Shown one piece after another: positions 1 to 11,639 of a stretch of DNA of 64,000 nucleotides. The notes below the pieces were generated by a model. It did not search any database and was not told the DNA's origin. It saw only the letters and a program-made list of their open reading frames with translations. The DNA is from Eretmocerus hayati (Eukaryota > Arthropoda > Insecta > Hymenoptera > Aphelinidae), in the NCBI GenBank assembly GCA_029851415.1, contig CM056743.1:73863186-73927185 (forward strand), given 5' to 3'. The position numbers were made by a program, and so were the translations under genes. The first letter of the stretch is position 1, and every line of letters starts with the position of its first letter.

Positions 1-815
1 GGAGCACGTTCACATTTTCTTCGTGGGTACTTGACTTCCGAGAGCTATTCTTTATAAGAACAGCCAGTATAAGCTCATCCTGATGGTCTTTCGAATGATA
101 CGTCACTGGCTTACTTTCACGGATCTTATCAATTGTGAAGATTTTTTAGACAAATTTGGCCAGTAGACTTTGTCAAACTCGCCTTCGATCCTGCTCACTC
201 ATCTTAACATTCACTTGGCACTTTGGTTTTTTCACAAGTCGGTTATCTACTGGAAAACATCGAAGAACTTGAGCTCCATTCTTAGCATTGACATCTTTCG
301 GTTTCATTTTTATTTTGCGATATTTTGTATCATCATATCATTGAGCAGATCAGGTAAGAATCCCAACCATTTATGATTGCCTTGTGAGCCGAACCGAGCC
401 CACATTTTATCTTTCAATATGCGATTCAGACGTTCACAAATAGATGCCTTCATTTCATCGTACGTAGAGTAAAGATTGATGTTATACTTCCAATTCAGTT
501 TCTTGAAAGTCTTATTATAGGATTCTTCACCTCTATCAGTTTGCAAATTCTTTGGGGCTCTACCTTGCTTCAAAACCGATTTCATCGCAGCTGTCATATC
601 TTTCCCGTCCTTGAATTTTACTGGCACTGCTGAAGCGTACTTGAAAAATACATCAATAACTGTCGATATATATTGCAAACCTTCATTCTCGTTTGGATAT
701 GGTTTCATCTCCACGAGGTGAGCTTGCCAGCTTCATCCAGTCCTCGGATGACAACTCTTCTCCGCGAATAATTGCGTCGAGCTGCCTTATGTAGCTCTTC
801 AAGGACTACGCGTTA
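1..815 (-). pseudogene. Polinton-like (rve-type) integrase, decayed
   Basis: Read on the minus strand this is the core and C-terminus of a transposon integrase of the type widespread in arthropod Polinton-like elements. The N-terminal part (about 815-735) has the basic stretch AARRNYSRRR. After a one-base frameshift near 715-735 the core continues in an open frame from 714 to 310, with VEMKPYPNENEG, VIDVFFKYASAVPVK, TDRGEE and a late E in ICERLNRILKD. Past a stop at 310, the strand down to base 1 still reads like the chromo-like tail (PNLSKKIFTIDKI, PVTYHSKDHQDE). The residue expected to be the first catalytic Asp, just before VEM, reads as His (WQAHLVEM). The gene is therefore dead through both a frameshift and the loss of an acidic residue. 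It runs off the left edge. Family assignment rests on remembered motif order, not on a search. Confidence 0.7.
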
Positions 816-881
816 TTCATCTCTTCTTCCTTTTATTATTTTCCGCTCTAAATGCGCTTTCCAACTCGTGTGATTGAGCGT

Positions 882-1443
882 TCAACGAGAGAATCTGCTG
901 ATCAATCTCATCTCGGTGTGCTCGTCAAGATCAATCAAGTATCTTGTATCTTCCTTGAAAGTATCTTGGTCCACTACCAGAATAACGTTCACGTCATCCA
1001 TATAACTCCTCAGTTTTGATGTACATTCACGTATACTTTGAATTTTGGAATGGAGAGAGTCGTTCGAAGTTTGGAAATCAACTGCATTACCGGGATCTAC
1101 CGGTGCTGCGAGGTGACAGAGTCTTTCGCCTTCTGCGTCGAATTGACCATCATGCTTGGATTTATAGTCAATACCAAGAGGACCACAAATTCCCTCCTCA
1201 ATCCTTTCCCGCTCCAAGGCACGTCCGAACAAATTGACGCTCATTTTGATACTCATGCAGATGATTGGAATCAATTCAATATATAGCCAGCTTCTCTCAA
1301 TCCATTGATGACTGAGTGAATCTCATCACGATTTCGATTGCTCGTGGTTCGTTCCGCTATGAGCGATTGGAGACGATCGAGTAATTCGTTTGGATCATGC
1401 CAATATATGTAATCCAATATACAGTCTGATTCATCAGGTGTGT
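882..1443 (-). pseudogene. Companion protein of the Polinton-like integrase element
   Basis: The minus strand upstream of the integrase holds a second decayed gene. From about 1443 to 1290 it reads IYWHDPNELLDRLQSL followed by DEIHSVINGLREAGYI. After a stop it resumes at 1274-882 with GPLGIDYKSKHDGQFD and RLCHLAAPVDPGNAVDF. Both segments resemble uncharacterised proteins that I recall beside this integrase type in insect genomes: a DPNEL-type N-terminus and a region with a DGQFDAEGERL core followed by coiled coil. At least one stop interrupts the frame. The order, companion first and integrase second on the same strand, fits one decayed element. The 5' end meets the outer edge of the foldback element at about 1420-1443, so the gene was probably cut there. 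Function unknown. Confidence 0.55.
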
Positions 1444-2394
1444 ACATGCCTTAACCAGGGTGTAGGAAGAAATTTGTATTTTCAGGGAATTTATTTGTAA
1501 GAATTCCTAATAGCTTTCAGAATTTGTAACTTTTGATAGAAAAGGAATTCGTAATCATTAATTTTGAAATGTTTGGAAGTGGGTGTCAACTTCACAAGTG
1601 TGATAGTTCATCTTCTAACCATTACATAACAAACACGTGTTTACTATGTAATGATCATTGCTTCACAATTGTGGTCATGTGCAGCGCTTGCACGTAGTGT
1701 TGTGATATTGTGTGTGCCGTTCCATCCCATAGTGGTTGTCGTATTCTCATTCACTTTTCCTTTCTTCATCTTGCCGCGGAGCCCCGTGATAAGGAGTGGA
1801 GAAAAGTTTACCCGCAGCCCATGTAATTAGTCTGCAGCTGTGTCTGAATGAAATTGTTCAATCAGAATGTGATGATGACGCATAAATGGTATGTTTATGT
1901 GGCGAGTCTGTTTGTCACACGCATGGGTGGATGCGTTCGTATAGACAGACTGTGTCGGTTGCACACTCATTGTTTATTTTCTTTCTTGCGAAAATTTGTC
2001 ACTTCACCAATCCGTCCGCTCGAGAGATAGATTTGCTGTCGAAGTTCCTCTCAGGAAATTTCCAGCGCATGCGATGTGCATCTGATCAATTTTGATCTTC
2101 CAGGCAGAGATATTCGTGGAATATTCGAAACCCTTGAGCGATGTTGTAAACAGAATTTTGGGAACAAGCCGTGGTTTTGGAGCGATTCTCGACAAACACG
2201 CGTTTGCGACGGAATATGAACGAAAGTTTGAGCATTCGAACAAGTTTCAATGTCTAGGGCATGCCAGCAGGATAATCTGCATTTCTTGAAGTGGTTTGGC
2301 TGTTACGCGTGGATATCAGAAGTTTGATGCGTTGATTCGCACACTTCAATATCGTGCACTTTGGTTGCGTACGCGATCATCCATGGTTGGGTAG

Positions 2395-2640
2395 TCACAC
2401 GTGGATTTGTGTACGCGAATCTGCATCACTTGGATAGCGTACGTGATTTCGAATCAATTGGGTAGCGTACGCGAATCTGAATCATTTGGGTAGCGTCCGC
2501 GAATCTAAATGATTTGGGTAGCGTACGCGTATCTAAATTATTTGGGTAGCGTACGCGAATCTGAATCATTCATGTAGCGTACGCGAATCTAAATTATTCG
2601 GCCAGCGTATGCGAATCTAAATTATTTGGGATTATGGTAC
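2395..2640 (+). repeat. Minisatellite, left arm of foldback element
   Basis: Tandem units of roughly 30-35 bp built on ttgggtagcgtacgcgaatc followed by a variable A/T-rich end (tgaatcatt, taaattatt). About eight degenerate copies are visible. The mirror-image array lies in the right arm. Confidence 0.8.
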
Positions 2641-2876
2641 GTGGATGACCATGGTTTGGTAATCACGCACGAATTCCAGGAGAATCTCTTTGTTGTGTCT
2701 GCGATCATCATCAACCCGGTTCGCGTACGCGAATATTCAAGGTTCGGTAGTCGGTGACTACTCGCATACGTGACCCGAGTCAATGATACTTGCTTTCGAA
2801 AGCGACCCTTCTGGAATTCGCACGTGACCTTATACCGAACCGTACCGAATCATGGATATTCGCGTACACTGCCAAA

Positions 2877-3210
2877 GATGCAGATTCACGGACGCTACCC
2901 AAATTATTCAGATTTGCGCACGCTACCCGAATTATTTAGATTGGCGCACGCTACCCAAAGAATTTAGATTCGCGTACGCTACCCAAATGATTTAGATCCG
3001 CGCTGGCTACCCGAATGATTCAAATTCGCGTACGCTACCCAGAAGATTAAGATTCGCGCACGCTACCCAAATTATTTACTTCTCGCTTGCTACCCAAATG
3101 ATGCACATTCGCGTACGATATCCAAGTGATGTAGATTCACGTACGCGAAGCCACGTGTGACTACCAAACCATGGATGATCGTGTACGCTACCCAAGTGCA
3201 CGATATTTGC
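2877..3210 (-). repeat. Minisatellite, right arm of foldback element
   Basis: Inverted counterpart of the left-arm array: units of gattcgcgtacgctacccaa with variable A/T-rich linkers. About nine copies differ by point changes (cgcgcacgct, cgcgctggct, ctcgcttgct). Confidence 0.8.
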
Positions 3211-4213
3211 GTACGCGAATCAAAGCATCAAACTTCTGATATCCACGCGTAACTCCCAAACCACGGATATCGCCGTTTGCCACGATAAAGATGCAGATAT
3301 TCCCACTGGCGTAGACATTGAAACTTGTTCGAATATTCAAACTTCCGTTCATGATCCATCGCAACTGCGAGTTCGTCAAAAATCGCTTCAAAACCACTGC
3401 TTGTTCCCAACATTCTGTTTACAACATCATTCAAGGGTTTCGAATACTTCACAAATATCTCTGTCTGAAAAATCAGAACCAATCGGCTGCACATCGCATG
3501 CGCTGGGAATTTTTCGAGAGGAACAGGATTATCGTCAGCAAATCTATCTCTCGAGCAGACAGATTAGAAAAATGACGGATTTTCGCAAGAAACAAGATGA
3601 ACAATGAGTGCGCGATCAACGCGGACTCTCCCCACGAACGCATCGACCCATCATGCGTTAACAAATCCAGTCTACTCACAACCGCATTCACCTATGCATG
3701 TGACGTGTGACATACGGACTCGCGACATTAACATACCATTCATGCGTCATCATCACATCCTTATTGGACGATTTTGTTTAGACACAGCTGCAGACTAATA
3801 ACATGGGCTGCGAGTAACTCTCCTCCATTCCTTTTCGCGGGGCTCCGCGGCAAGATTACGGAGAAGACGATGAAAAAAAGAATGAGAATACGACAACCAC
3901 TATGGGATGAAACGAAACACACAATATCACATCACTACGTGCAAGCGCTGCACTTAACCACAATTGCGAAGCAATAATCATTACATAGTAAACACGTGAT
4001 CGTTATGTAATCATTAGAAAGTAAATCATTACCCGTGTGAAGTTGACACTCACTTCTAAACATTTCAAATGTAATGATCACGAATTCTTTCCTATCAAAA
4101 GTTACAAATTCTGAAAAGTATTAGGAATTCTTACAAATAAATTTCCTGAAAATACGCATTTTCCCCTACGCCCTTGTTATGGCATGTACACACTTAATGA
4201 ATCAGACTGTTCT

Positions 4214-4655
4214 GCATTCGGCATTATTTTAATCTCTAAACTGTGATATGTTTGGGCTCTTTTCAATTAGCGTTCCCTCTTTTAAAAGAGTTATACGTGG
4301 CTACTTCGTCACTGTATTGTAATTCCTGTGATACTTCTGCTGGCCCAAGCCTTTTATATGCCTTTCTACATGAGAATGTTTCTCTCTCCTCGATCGTTCT
4401 TGTAATGACTGATATATGTATATGAGAGTGTATTTCATCATTCTCTTCCTTGACTTTTATGCATCTCTCGATGCCGTAACATGACTAGTCCCTTTCTGTG
4501 ATAATTCTAATATTCCTTGACCAAAATGACAAATATTTATACTTTTTTATATATTTTTTATGTAGGTGAAAGATATGTGACATATGCCACTGTATTTTTC
4601 TCTTAATTTTGCCCTCGGGTGGATAAAGGTTATCAATCAATCAATCAATCAATCA
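4214..4655 (+). mobile_element. 3' end of a 5'-truncated LINE
   Basis: A/T-rich non-coding sequence ends in gccctcgggtggataaagg, then a tail of about six atca units (4628-4655). A G/C-rich element just before an AATC-type tail is the 3' layout of the full-length LINE that follows, but the sequence differs, so it is another subfamily. No coding sequence remains. It abuts the right end of the foldback element. Confidence 0.5.
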
Positions 4656-5110
4656 ATCTCTCTCTCTCTCCCTCTTTCTGACGCTGTGAGTATAAGCAGT
4701 CGACGTTCATCAAGCTCTGGTGTTTTCAGGCAATCTAATACAGTCTTTTGTACTTTTCCGAGCGGAAATCTGTTTTAGGTGAATTGGGCACCTGCTGGCT
4801 CCTGCATTCGCGAGCATACACGGCTGGGCTCGCATATTCTGAGCCAGGGTGTCTGATTTACCTCAGAATTTGGAGGTTAGTTACAAGACAACGCGAGAGA
4901 ATTTCACCACATCATTGCACAGCAGCAGCGCCCCTGTGTAACAAGCTATAACATCGTCATCACTATAATCGCAGGATAACTTCCATCGCGACAACTCGGT
5001 TAAGCTACAAACATCTAGATGGCGCCACGTCAACCATTCAAGACTCTACTCCTTGACTGAATGCATCCAGACACCAACACTGTCAACAGCTGACCTACGC
5101 GCGAGTGTGA

Positions 5111-6226
5111 GTGATGAACTTCGGTGCCGCAAAAAACTCTTGTCTACTGTGCAATATTGTTGTGAAACGCGGGGAGCCCTCAATTCAGTGTATTAATTGT
5201 GCCGGTTTAGCTCACCTTTCTTGTTGCCCCGATTTCAGTGGAGCGTCAACAAACTCGTACGAGTGTAACACCTGTGTGTCGCGGAAAATTCAGCAAACAT
5301 CTTTTGTCATTGAGTCATCGTCTGCTCCGCTGCCGACCGCTGGAACCTCTCGTAAACGGTCTGCTACATCACCACCTCAGCTGTCCGACTCTCGAGTCAA
5401 ATTTCGACAGACCTTACCGTCGACAGAAGTAGAATCACTCGGATCTATAAGTATGTCTCAACCTTTTGAGTCTGAAGCGCAAAAATTCCAGGATGATCCG
5501 GAGATTCCTAATCACTTGAAGAAGCTTGGTTTTTTGCTCGAGACATTCCACTCATCCCTCAAAACGCAATTAACAACAATAGAGTCACGTCTAACAAATA
5601 ACGAGGAAGAACATGCACGTGCATTTGCTAGCCTACGCGCAGATTTTATCGCTACACGAACCCAAGTTGACCCCTGTGAAATTCGAATTTCTGGAATTCC
5701 AGATTCAGTTGTTACTCCCGATGAAGTCACTCTTGCTCAAGTTTTAAGAGCAATCGATTGCGCTGACCGTGTAGGAACAATCCTGTCTATAAGGCGATGG
5801 ACGGCACCCCCCTCTCGCATGCCTACTGCTCAGCCTGGTGCTGACCCGCGTGCTACAAACAGTTCGTCTCAAGTACAGAATACCGCGAAAATTGCCCTAG
5901 TTACCAAGTTCTGCTCCTCCACTGTTCGCGATTTTGTTCTTTTGAAAGCCTCGGGTCTGAAGGACAAAACCGCTCAGGATATTTTTGGCTTGGGAGGGAA
6001 TGCCAAAATTTATCTGAATCCTGTTCTGCCTCCACAAGTTCATAAAATTTGGCGTGCGGCATTAATTAAATCTAGAGAACTTGGGTACCTGAGGCCAATT
6101 GTGCAGAACCTGACCGTTATGATGCGACCTGCGCCCCGAGCTAACCTCATTCCCATCCTCAACCAAGATGATTTCATCCCTCTTGTACCAAATCAGCGCG
6201 ATGAGCGCATGGATGCAGATGCATGA
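5111..6226 (+). CDS. LINE ORF1 protein with PHD-type zinc finger
   Basis: A 371-residue nucleic-acid chaperone-type protein expected to coat the LINE RNA. Residues about 13-59 form a PHD-like finger: CLLC, CINC, a following H and CC, then CNTC, which gives the Cys4-His-Cys3 spacing. Residues 60-130 are Ser/Pro/Thr-rich. Residues about 130-175 have heptad-like Leu/Glu spacing, likely coiled coil. From about 185 to 350 there is an RRM-like or baculoviral-FP-C-like fold (EIRISGIPDSVV, KIYLNPVLPP, RELGYLRPIVQ), common in arthropod LINE ORF1. The start is the first ATG after the leader. The frame is intact. The stop is a single TGA, after which the next gene continues in the very same frame. Confidence 0.85.
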   Translation: MMNFGAAKNSCLLCNIVVKRGEPSIQCINCAGLAHLSCCPDFSGASTNSYECNTCVSRKIQQTSFVIESSSAPLPTAGTSRKRSATSPPQLSDSRVKFRQTLPSTEVESLGSISMSQPFESEAQKFQDDPEIPNHLKKLGFLLETFHSSLKTQLTTIESRLTNNEEEHARAFASLRADFIATRTQVDPCEIRISGIPDSVVTPDEVTLAQVLRAIDCADRVGTILSIRRWTAPPSRMPTAQPGADPRATNSSSQVQNTAKIALVTKFCSSTVRDFVLLKASGLKDKTAQDIFGLGGNAKIYLNPVLPPQVHKIWRAALIKSRELGYLRPIVQNLTVMMRPAPRANLIPILNQDDFIPLVPNQRDERMDADA

Positions 6227-9200
6227 GATTTTGCTGGTCTGTCACGGACCCCTATTCTTCCTGTCCCTTTTTCAAGATCTCATATCACTGTCGGTCACAT
6301 CAACCTGAACCGGTTCACTGCAAACTTCAACCTCCTTGAGGTGCAGATGTCAAGTCATCGCTATGATATTGTGGCTGTATCTGAGACTTTTTTAGGGCCG
6401 AATGACTCATTTGATCCGTATAATATCCCTGGTTATAATTTTTTTCGGCACGATAGAGTTGGCAAGGAAGGTGGCGGAGTGGGATTTTATGCCAGATCTG
6501 AATTCATTGTTACAATCTTACACCAATCTGATCCTCAATTCAATAATACCCCCGAGTATGTAATTGCTGAAATAAATTTAAGTAACTCAAAATTACTCTC
6601 CTCTGTTGTATACCGGAGACCTTCTGCAGCATACCCACTTGAATTCATGGACGTCTTATCTCCACTTCTCCTTTCTTATGAACACTCTATTGTAACTGGT
6701 GATTTCAATCTCAATATGGCAGCCAATACTTCTGAGTCATTATCGTTCAAAGATCTGTACAGTGCCCATTTACTACATCTTGTCAATTCAGCTCCCACGC
6801 ATCATGCGATTGGAAAAGATAAAATTTTGCATCACACCTGCTTGGACCTTTTTCTAGTTCGAAATATAACGGCCTTCATTGTACACAGAAAATCTGAATC
6901 CCCCTTTGCTGCTGGACATGATTTTATAGAAATCGACTACAGTATTAAAACGCCAGTTATTCCTGCAAAACCCATCTCTGTGAGGAATCTTTCGAAGATA
7001 AATCAACCTCAGCTACTGGATCTGATAGGAAACAAGCTGCCCAAGATCAATCAGATCCTTCCCGTGACAGACCAAAACCCTAATTCTCACTGTGTAGACC
7101 ACGCGCGACAGAACTCCTGCCTACCGCTGCTCTTCCCTTCAAGTCCCCCTGTATGACACAATTCTATTCTAAGCCCTAGTTATAATGCTATTCTAAGACC
7201 CATAGACCTAAGCTCCCCCGTCTATTTTGATTTTGCTAAGAGCCACCTAGATGATGCTGTAAATTCGATCACCAGCGCCACACTTGAACCCTTCGATCAG
7301 CTAGCACCCATTAGAAACTTCAATGGCACCTCCTCAAAAAAACCCTGGGTGTCAGCTGATATTCGTCGGCTCATGGATCAGCGTGACAAATTGTTTCGTA
7401 CGGCTAGTCGCACGAAATCGCAAGATCTCTTGTTTGAGTACCGTAGAAAACGTGCAGAAGTCAAAAGTCAATTGGATAATGCCAAGAACGCGTATATCGC
7501 TGACAGGATGTCATCTGCTCCAGACTCTAAATCCAGATGGAGTGAACTTCGGAAGCTGGGAATAGTCTCTCGTCCCCGCTCGTCCCCCCTAGATTTGTTC
7601 GATTCAAAAACACTGAACCAACATTATGCTACCGTAACGAGCATAGGTAATGCACTAAAAGACGAAGAAGTCGAACGCATCTGTTCCATGCCGTTGCCCT
7701 CGAATATCCCAACATTTGACTTGTCACTAGTGAGTGAAACTGACGTTTCTCAAGCTTTTTCTGACAGCAAGTGTAGGGGTATGGGCGCGGACGAGATTTC
7801 TTCCTCTATGACCAAGTTAGCTTTTCCTGACATACAGCCACACCTCACACGCGTGTATAACGAGTCTCTCTCGTCAGGCTATTTTCCCACTTCTTGGAAA
7901 CGAGCTTCAATTATCCCTCTATCGAAGATATCTGCCCCCAAGACACCCTCGGATACACGTCCTATTGCGCAATTATCCGAATTCTCAAAAGGATTGGAGA
8001 GAATAGTTCACAAACAGCTTTCAGATCACTTGTCGACCTCGAACTTACTTCACGACCGTCAGTCTGGCTTCCGGCCTCATCATTCGACCCAATCGGCCCT
8101 CCTCGGGATTCTCGAGGACACCCGAACTGCAATAGATAAACGAATGCTCCTGGTGCTGATTTCTTTCGACTTCTCCAAGGCATTTGATACCTTGCCACAT
8201 GCTAAACTGTTGATGAAGCTCAGGAAAATCGGTTGCAGTGACCGAGTTATTCGCTGGTTTGCAAGCTATCTCCGCAGTCGTCACCAAGCTGTTCGTCTTA
8301 GTGATGGAATGCATAAATCGTGGCTTCCTCCTATAACTGGCGTTCCTCAAGGAAGTGTGCTCGGACCCCTTCTTTTCTTGATATTCATCAATGACCTTCC
8401 GGAGACCCTGCTACATACCAAATGTGCCATTTTTGCAGACGACTCAAGCATTTACCTTCATTGTCTGCCAAACGAGCTGCTGGACCACATTGCTCTCATA
8501 TTTTTAGATGCCCAAGCAGTTGCTAAGTGGGCCACAGAGAACGGCTTAAAACTCAACGCTTCTAAAACTTCTGTCATCATCCTAGGAAGCAAACTCTATC
8601 TCAAAGAGATAAAATTCGAACAGTTGCCTCAGGTTCAAGTCATGGGTACGGCTATACCCTACTCGAAGCAAATCAAGAGTCTTGGAGTGCTTGTCGAGCG
8701 CTCACTTGACTGGGGTAAAGAAGTCAACCAAATCAGTCAGCGCGTTCATGGATCCCTCTATTCCCTCAGAATTGCTGCTCGCACTCTGCCTCGTCCATTG
8801 AGGCAACAACTTGTGAGTAGCTTGGTACTCCCATATCTCGATTATGGCTCAGCATTGCTTACCGGCTTAACCAAGGAACAAAACTTGAAGCTACATCGTC
8901 TACACAATGCCTGCATAAGATTCGTCTATGGGAATATCCCTCGACAGGCTATTGTTACACCCTATCGTGTCAGTCTTGATTGGCTCTCTGCTCAGAGCCG
9001 CAGAGAATATCTGCTCGGATCCCTCGCGCTCGCTATCATCAAGTATAATCAACCAACATTCCCGAGGTCTGAGTTTTCTCTTGCTACTGAAAATCCCAGC
9101 CTACGCCAGTCCGAGAGGAAAAACAAAGCCTCCTTCACCTATCGCTCTCCCCGAACAGAAGCCCTCAACCAGTCCTTCACTATCCGAGCCTCACACCTTC

Positions 9201-9370
9201 TTAATCAACTTCCATGTTTGAACTTTGAGCTGAGCCTGGATACTTTGAAAACCGGACTCTTGAATTTTTTGCGAGATCGAGATCGTGATGATTGGTTCAA
9301 GCGTGCATCCTGTGAAGGCCTAGAAGCCATCCCCCTACCGTTGCGCGATACTCTTCATCAGCCTCCATAG
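6227..9370 (+). pseudogene. LINE ORF2: AP endonuclease and reverse transcriptase
   Basis: Target-primed reverse transcription enzyme. The endonuclease begins at about 6290 (GHINLNRFTANFNLLEVQ), continues with IVAVSETFL, VTGDFNLN and the late GHDFIEIDY region; the RT has KAFDTLPHAKLL, GVPQGSVLGPLLF and FADD. The C-terminal tail (SHLLNQLPCLNFELSL) matches the CR1/Jockey group. Two oddities are visible. First, the reading frame starts directly after ORF1's TGA in the same frame, and no ATG occurs until 6341, inside the endonuclease, so translation probably depends on readthrough or reinitiation. Second, one in-frame TGA at 7154-7156 sits in the linker between endonuclease and RT; the frame is otherwise open. 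No RNase H is present. One stop short of intact, hence pseudogene. Confidence 0.85.
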
Positions 9371-9603
9371 TGAACACAATCAAATTTCTGTTTTGAGAGC
9401 TCCCCCTCTGAATTACATCTCGAGATAACGTTAATGGATGAAAATATTTCCTAAGCACTTTAATGTAATGAATACCGTTTCCTTATTATAATAGACACCT
9501 TATATGTATATTTTTGAATTCACATTCATTATTCTGTATGTAGTATGCTTGTACACTTGTTATGTGGGAGAATGGGGTTTCTACCCCCCGTCCTCAATAA
9601 AAC

Positions 9604-9636
9604 CTAAATCAATCAATCAATCTCTCTCTCTTACTC
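9604..9636 (+). repeat. LINE tail and (TC)n microsatellite
   Basis: aatcaatcaatc followed by tctctctctc, the same junction as at 4628-4676 upstream of the element. Confidence 0.8.
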
Positions 9637-9662
9637 ACATTCGTTGCGCGAAAATGTAAACA

Positions 9663-10207
9663 ATGCATTGGACTCGCGGCAAGGCTCTCATCGCACGACG
9701 AAAGCTTTCGTCCAGTTTGTGGAAAGCTTTCGTCGCGCTTATTTCGTATCTGCTCTACACTTTCAATCCGAAGAGTGCCTATCATAGGTCTAAGATGCCA
9801 CCTGCTTGTTCTCATAAAGGAAATCGACTTAGATTTTGTGTGATGTGTATGAAAAAAAATTCGGGAGTGCAAAAGTTACTCTGTTTCTCTGCTTTCCATT
9901 CAGTTGTGGACACATATTTCTCGAGCTATTTGGATCCTAATTTTCAAAAGTTTACGAGCAAATTCCGTACGAGTTACTTCAAACTCAAAATAAGCGTTCT
10001 CCGGAGGTTAATGTAGTGTTTTATCACGTAGCATATTTCTGTTTGTAAGTAAAGAGGGGGCTTGGCTCATACAGTGAGCAAGCAGTCGAATCTGTTCATT
10101 CTGATCTCGGAAAAACATGGGATAAATACAAAGTGCCAGTCACGCATCCTGATTATGCCAAAAGGTTGCTGAGAGCTGTGAGCGAGTACAACAGTCGTCG
10201 TATTCAT
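9663..10207 (+). pseudogene. Decayed transposon protein, CxxC-type fragment
   Basis: Two pieces look coding. In the 117-residue open frame at 9663-10016, the part after the Met near 9795 contains PPACSHKGNRLRFCVMCM, a Cys/His cluster resembling the start of small uncharacterised proteins of arthropod transposons. After stops and a frame change, 10074-10207 reads YSEQAVESVHSDLGKTW then KVPVTHPDYAKRLL and AVSEYNSRRI, which resembles the C-terminal part of the same protein type. The assignment is from memory of motif pairs and is tentative. Nothing suggests an active gene. Confidence 0.4.
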
Positions 10208-11639
10208 GGATCAAGAGATATTCATGTTCTTAATTAAATTGTTGAATTCATTTCTTCCGTTTTGAAACAAATGTGATTTGACAGATATATTTCCCGGAAC
10301 ATGCAACTTGTTCACTATGTATCATAGAATAGTGTATTAAAGTTGATTTATTCGAAAATCCGAGAGTTCATGTTTCTTCTACTATGCCTTACGTTGCGAA
10401 TCGTCTGGGATGGATTATTTAGAACCATCTGCACTTTCTGAAGAGATATTGGTGAAATTCCAAGCATATAGTTCAGCATTCATCGCCATCGAACCGCAAT
10501 AAATAGGTTTTTTGACGTAAAAAAAACCACATAAGAATTGATTAATTCCAAAATCCCCACTCAAGCGATTTAAAAAACACTTGGATGGTGTTATTGGACC
10601 CCCAAACAATCATGCAAAAAAAGATCAGGCGAGGTGGTCCTCCGACTCATTTAAAGTCTGTTTAAGGACACCGTGTATCGGTTCTCTTCGTGGCCCAGAG
10701 ACCAGCAAGTTATGCCTGGTGGTACGAGAACCGACTCATTCCTCTAAGTCGAACAAAATGAAGAACTATCTGCTCATTTTCAGTCGTGAGTGGTCAGAAT
10801 TGCGGTGCTTATGTGCGCAGAGAAAGTCTTCCGCGTGCGCGACTTGATGAGTTTCCACGTTTGTGAGCTGGAAACTCAGTCGATCGGGAACCCAGTCTCA
10901 AAACTCAGAGCAGCCATCATATCAGTACGAATCGACCATTCCATGAGCGGGAATAAATCAACCTCGAAACTCATGGAGTACCCGATTACCGCAAGTGTAT
11001 AGACACTTGAGCTGAAGAATATCTTGTAGAAAAAATTAACACCCCAGAGTCCTTTGTTCGTGGACTGGTCCTTTTCAATAGAATCTCAAGTTCGATGATG
11101 AGAGTCTTGCGAGTTTAATAGCTCTTATGTCATCGAAGTTGTATCCGTTCCCGCCTGTGTTATCATCTCGTGTTCGCGTGAAATTTTCTTAGCAGCATGA
11201 GTGGAAATGAAATGACAAATCTTGTTACGTATATGGAAACAGTAAAACACGACCACTTAACGATGAGGATGAGCGGAATATGTTACGTTATGTGCCGCCA
11301 AAAGTCGTATGGTATTTTCTGCAGCGCGAGAAGATGAGCTCCCTATCGGGCATGTGACGGGATCTGTTACTCTTCGGTACAAGCGTCGACTTGGCTAATG
11401 AGATCTTTGAGATTCAGATTTCGGAAACATAACTCAATCTCATGACATTCTGTTTCAGTTCGTGTATACAGCATCTCAGCGGAAGTGAGCAGGTTCAACA
11501 TGCCGAAATTGGTGAGTGTAATTACTGTGAAATGAATATGTCGCGCCGACATTGAGATGAGTCCTCCTCCTTGGTCAGTCATCCACCTCACCCCAAAGAA
11601 GCTTGACTCCTCCGCCCCCCTTCTGTCTGGCTCTATTTT
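10208..11639. other. No gene recognised
   Basis: I see no credible gene, RNA or repeat family here. Short open frames (such as 10581-10847 and 11367-11660) lack recognisable motifs and are of chance length. Confidence 0.5.

Larger units (their letters stand above)
1420..4213. mobile_element. Foldback element, arms of about 1.35 kb
   Basis: The segment starts with acagtctgattcat and ends with the reverse complement, atgaatcagactgt. Inverted similarity runs inward along the whole length: tgtgtacatgcc against ggcatgtacaca, the blocks around 1633-1760 and 3880-4000, and the blocks around 2290-2400 and 3130-3260. The axis lies near 2817. Arms are imperfect, so the copy is old or the arms evolved separately. 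Each arm carries a minisatellite block near the axis. No transposase is visible. A short open frame is kept in both arms (2092-2289 plus; 3494-3228 minus), with IFQ-EIFV-YSKPL and ERKFE-SNKFQCL in each, probably just arm homology. No clear target duplication was found. Confidence 0.75.
4656..9622 (+). mobile_element. Nearly full-length CR1/Jockey-type LINE
   Basis: A non-LTR retrotransposon with a 5' leader (about 4656-5110), ORF1 (5111-6226), ORF2 (6227-9370), and a 3' UTR ending in a G-run/C-run hairpin (9574-9592, ggggtttctacccc) and an aatcaatcaatc tail. Both flanks are aatcaatc followed by ctctctctct, so the element appears to sit in or beside the tail of the preceding LINE; this microsatellite hides the exact 5' junction and any target duplication. 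Architecture (PHD-type ORF1, AP endonuclease, RT, no RNase H) fits the CR1/Jockey group. Apart from one premature TGA in ORF2, the copy looks young. Confidence 0.85.

Noticed and set aside
2395..3210. CRISPR-like array
   Set aside because: Repeats are degenerate, without distinct spacers, mirrored in two arms and in eukaryotic DNA; a minisatellite fits.
8045..8350. Minus-strand frames inside the LINE ORF2
   Set aside because: They lie opposite the conserved RT coding sequence and have no motifs of their own.
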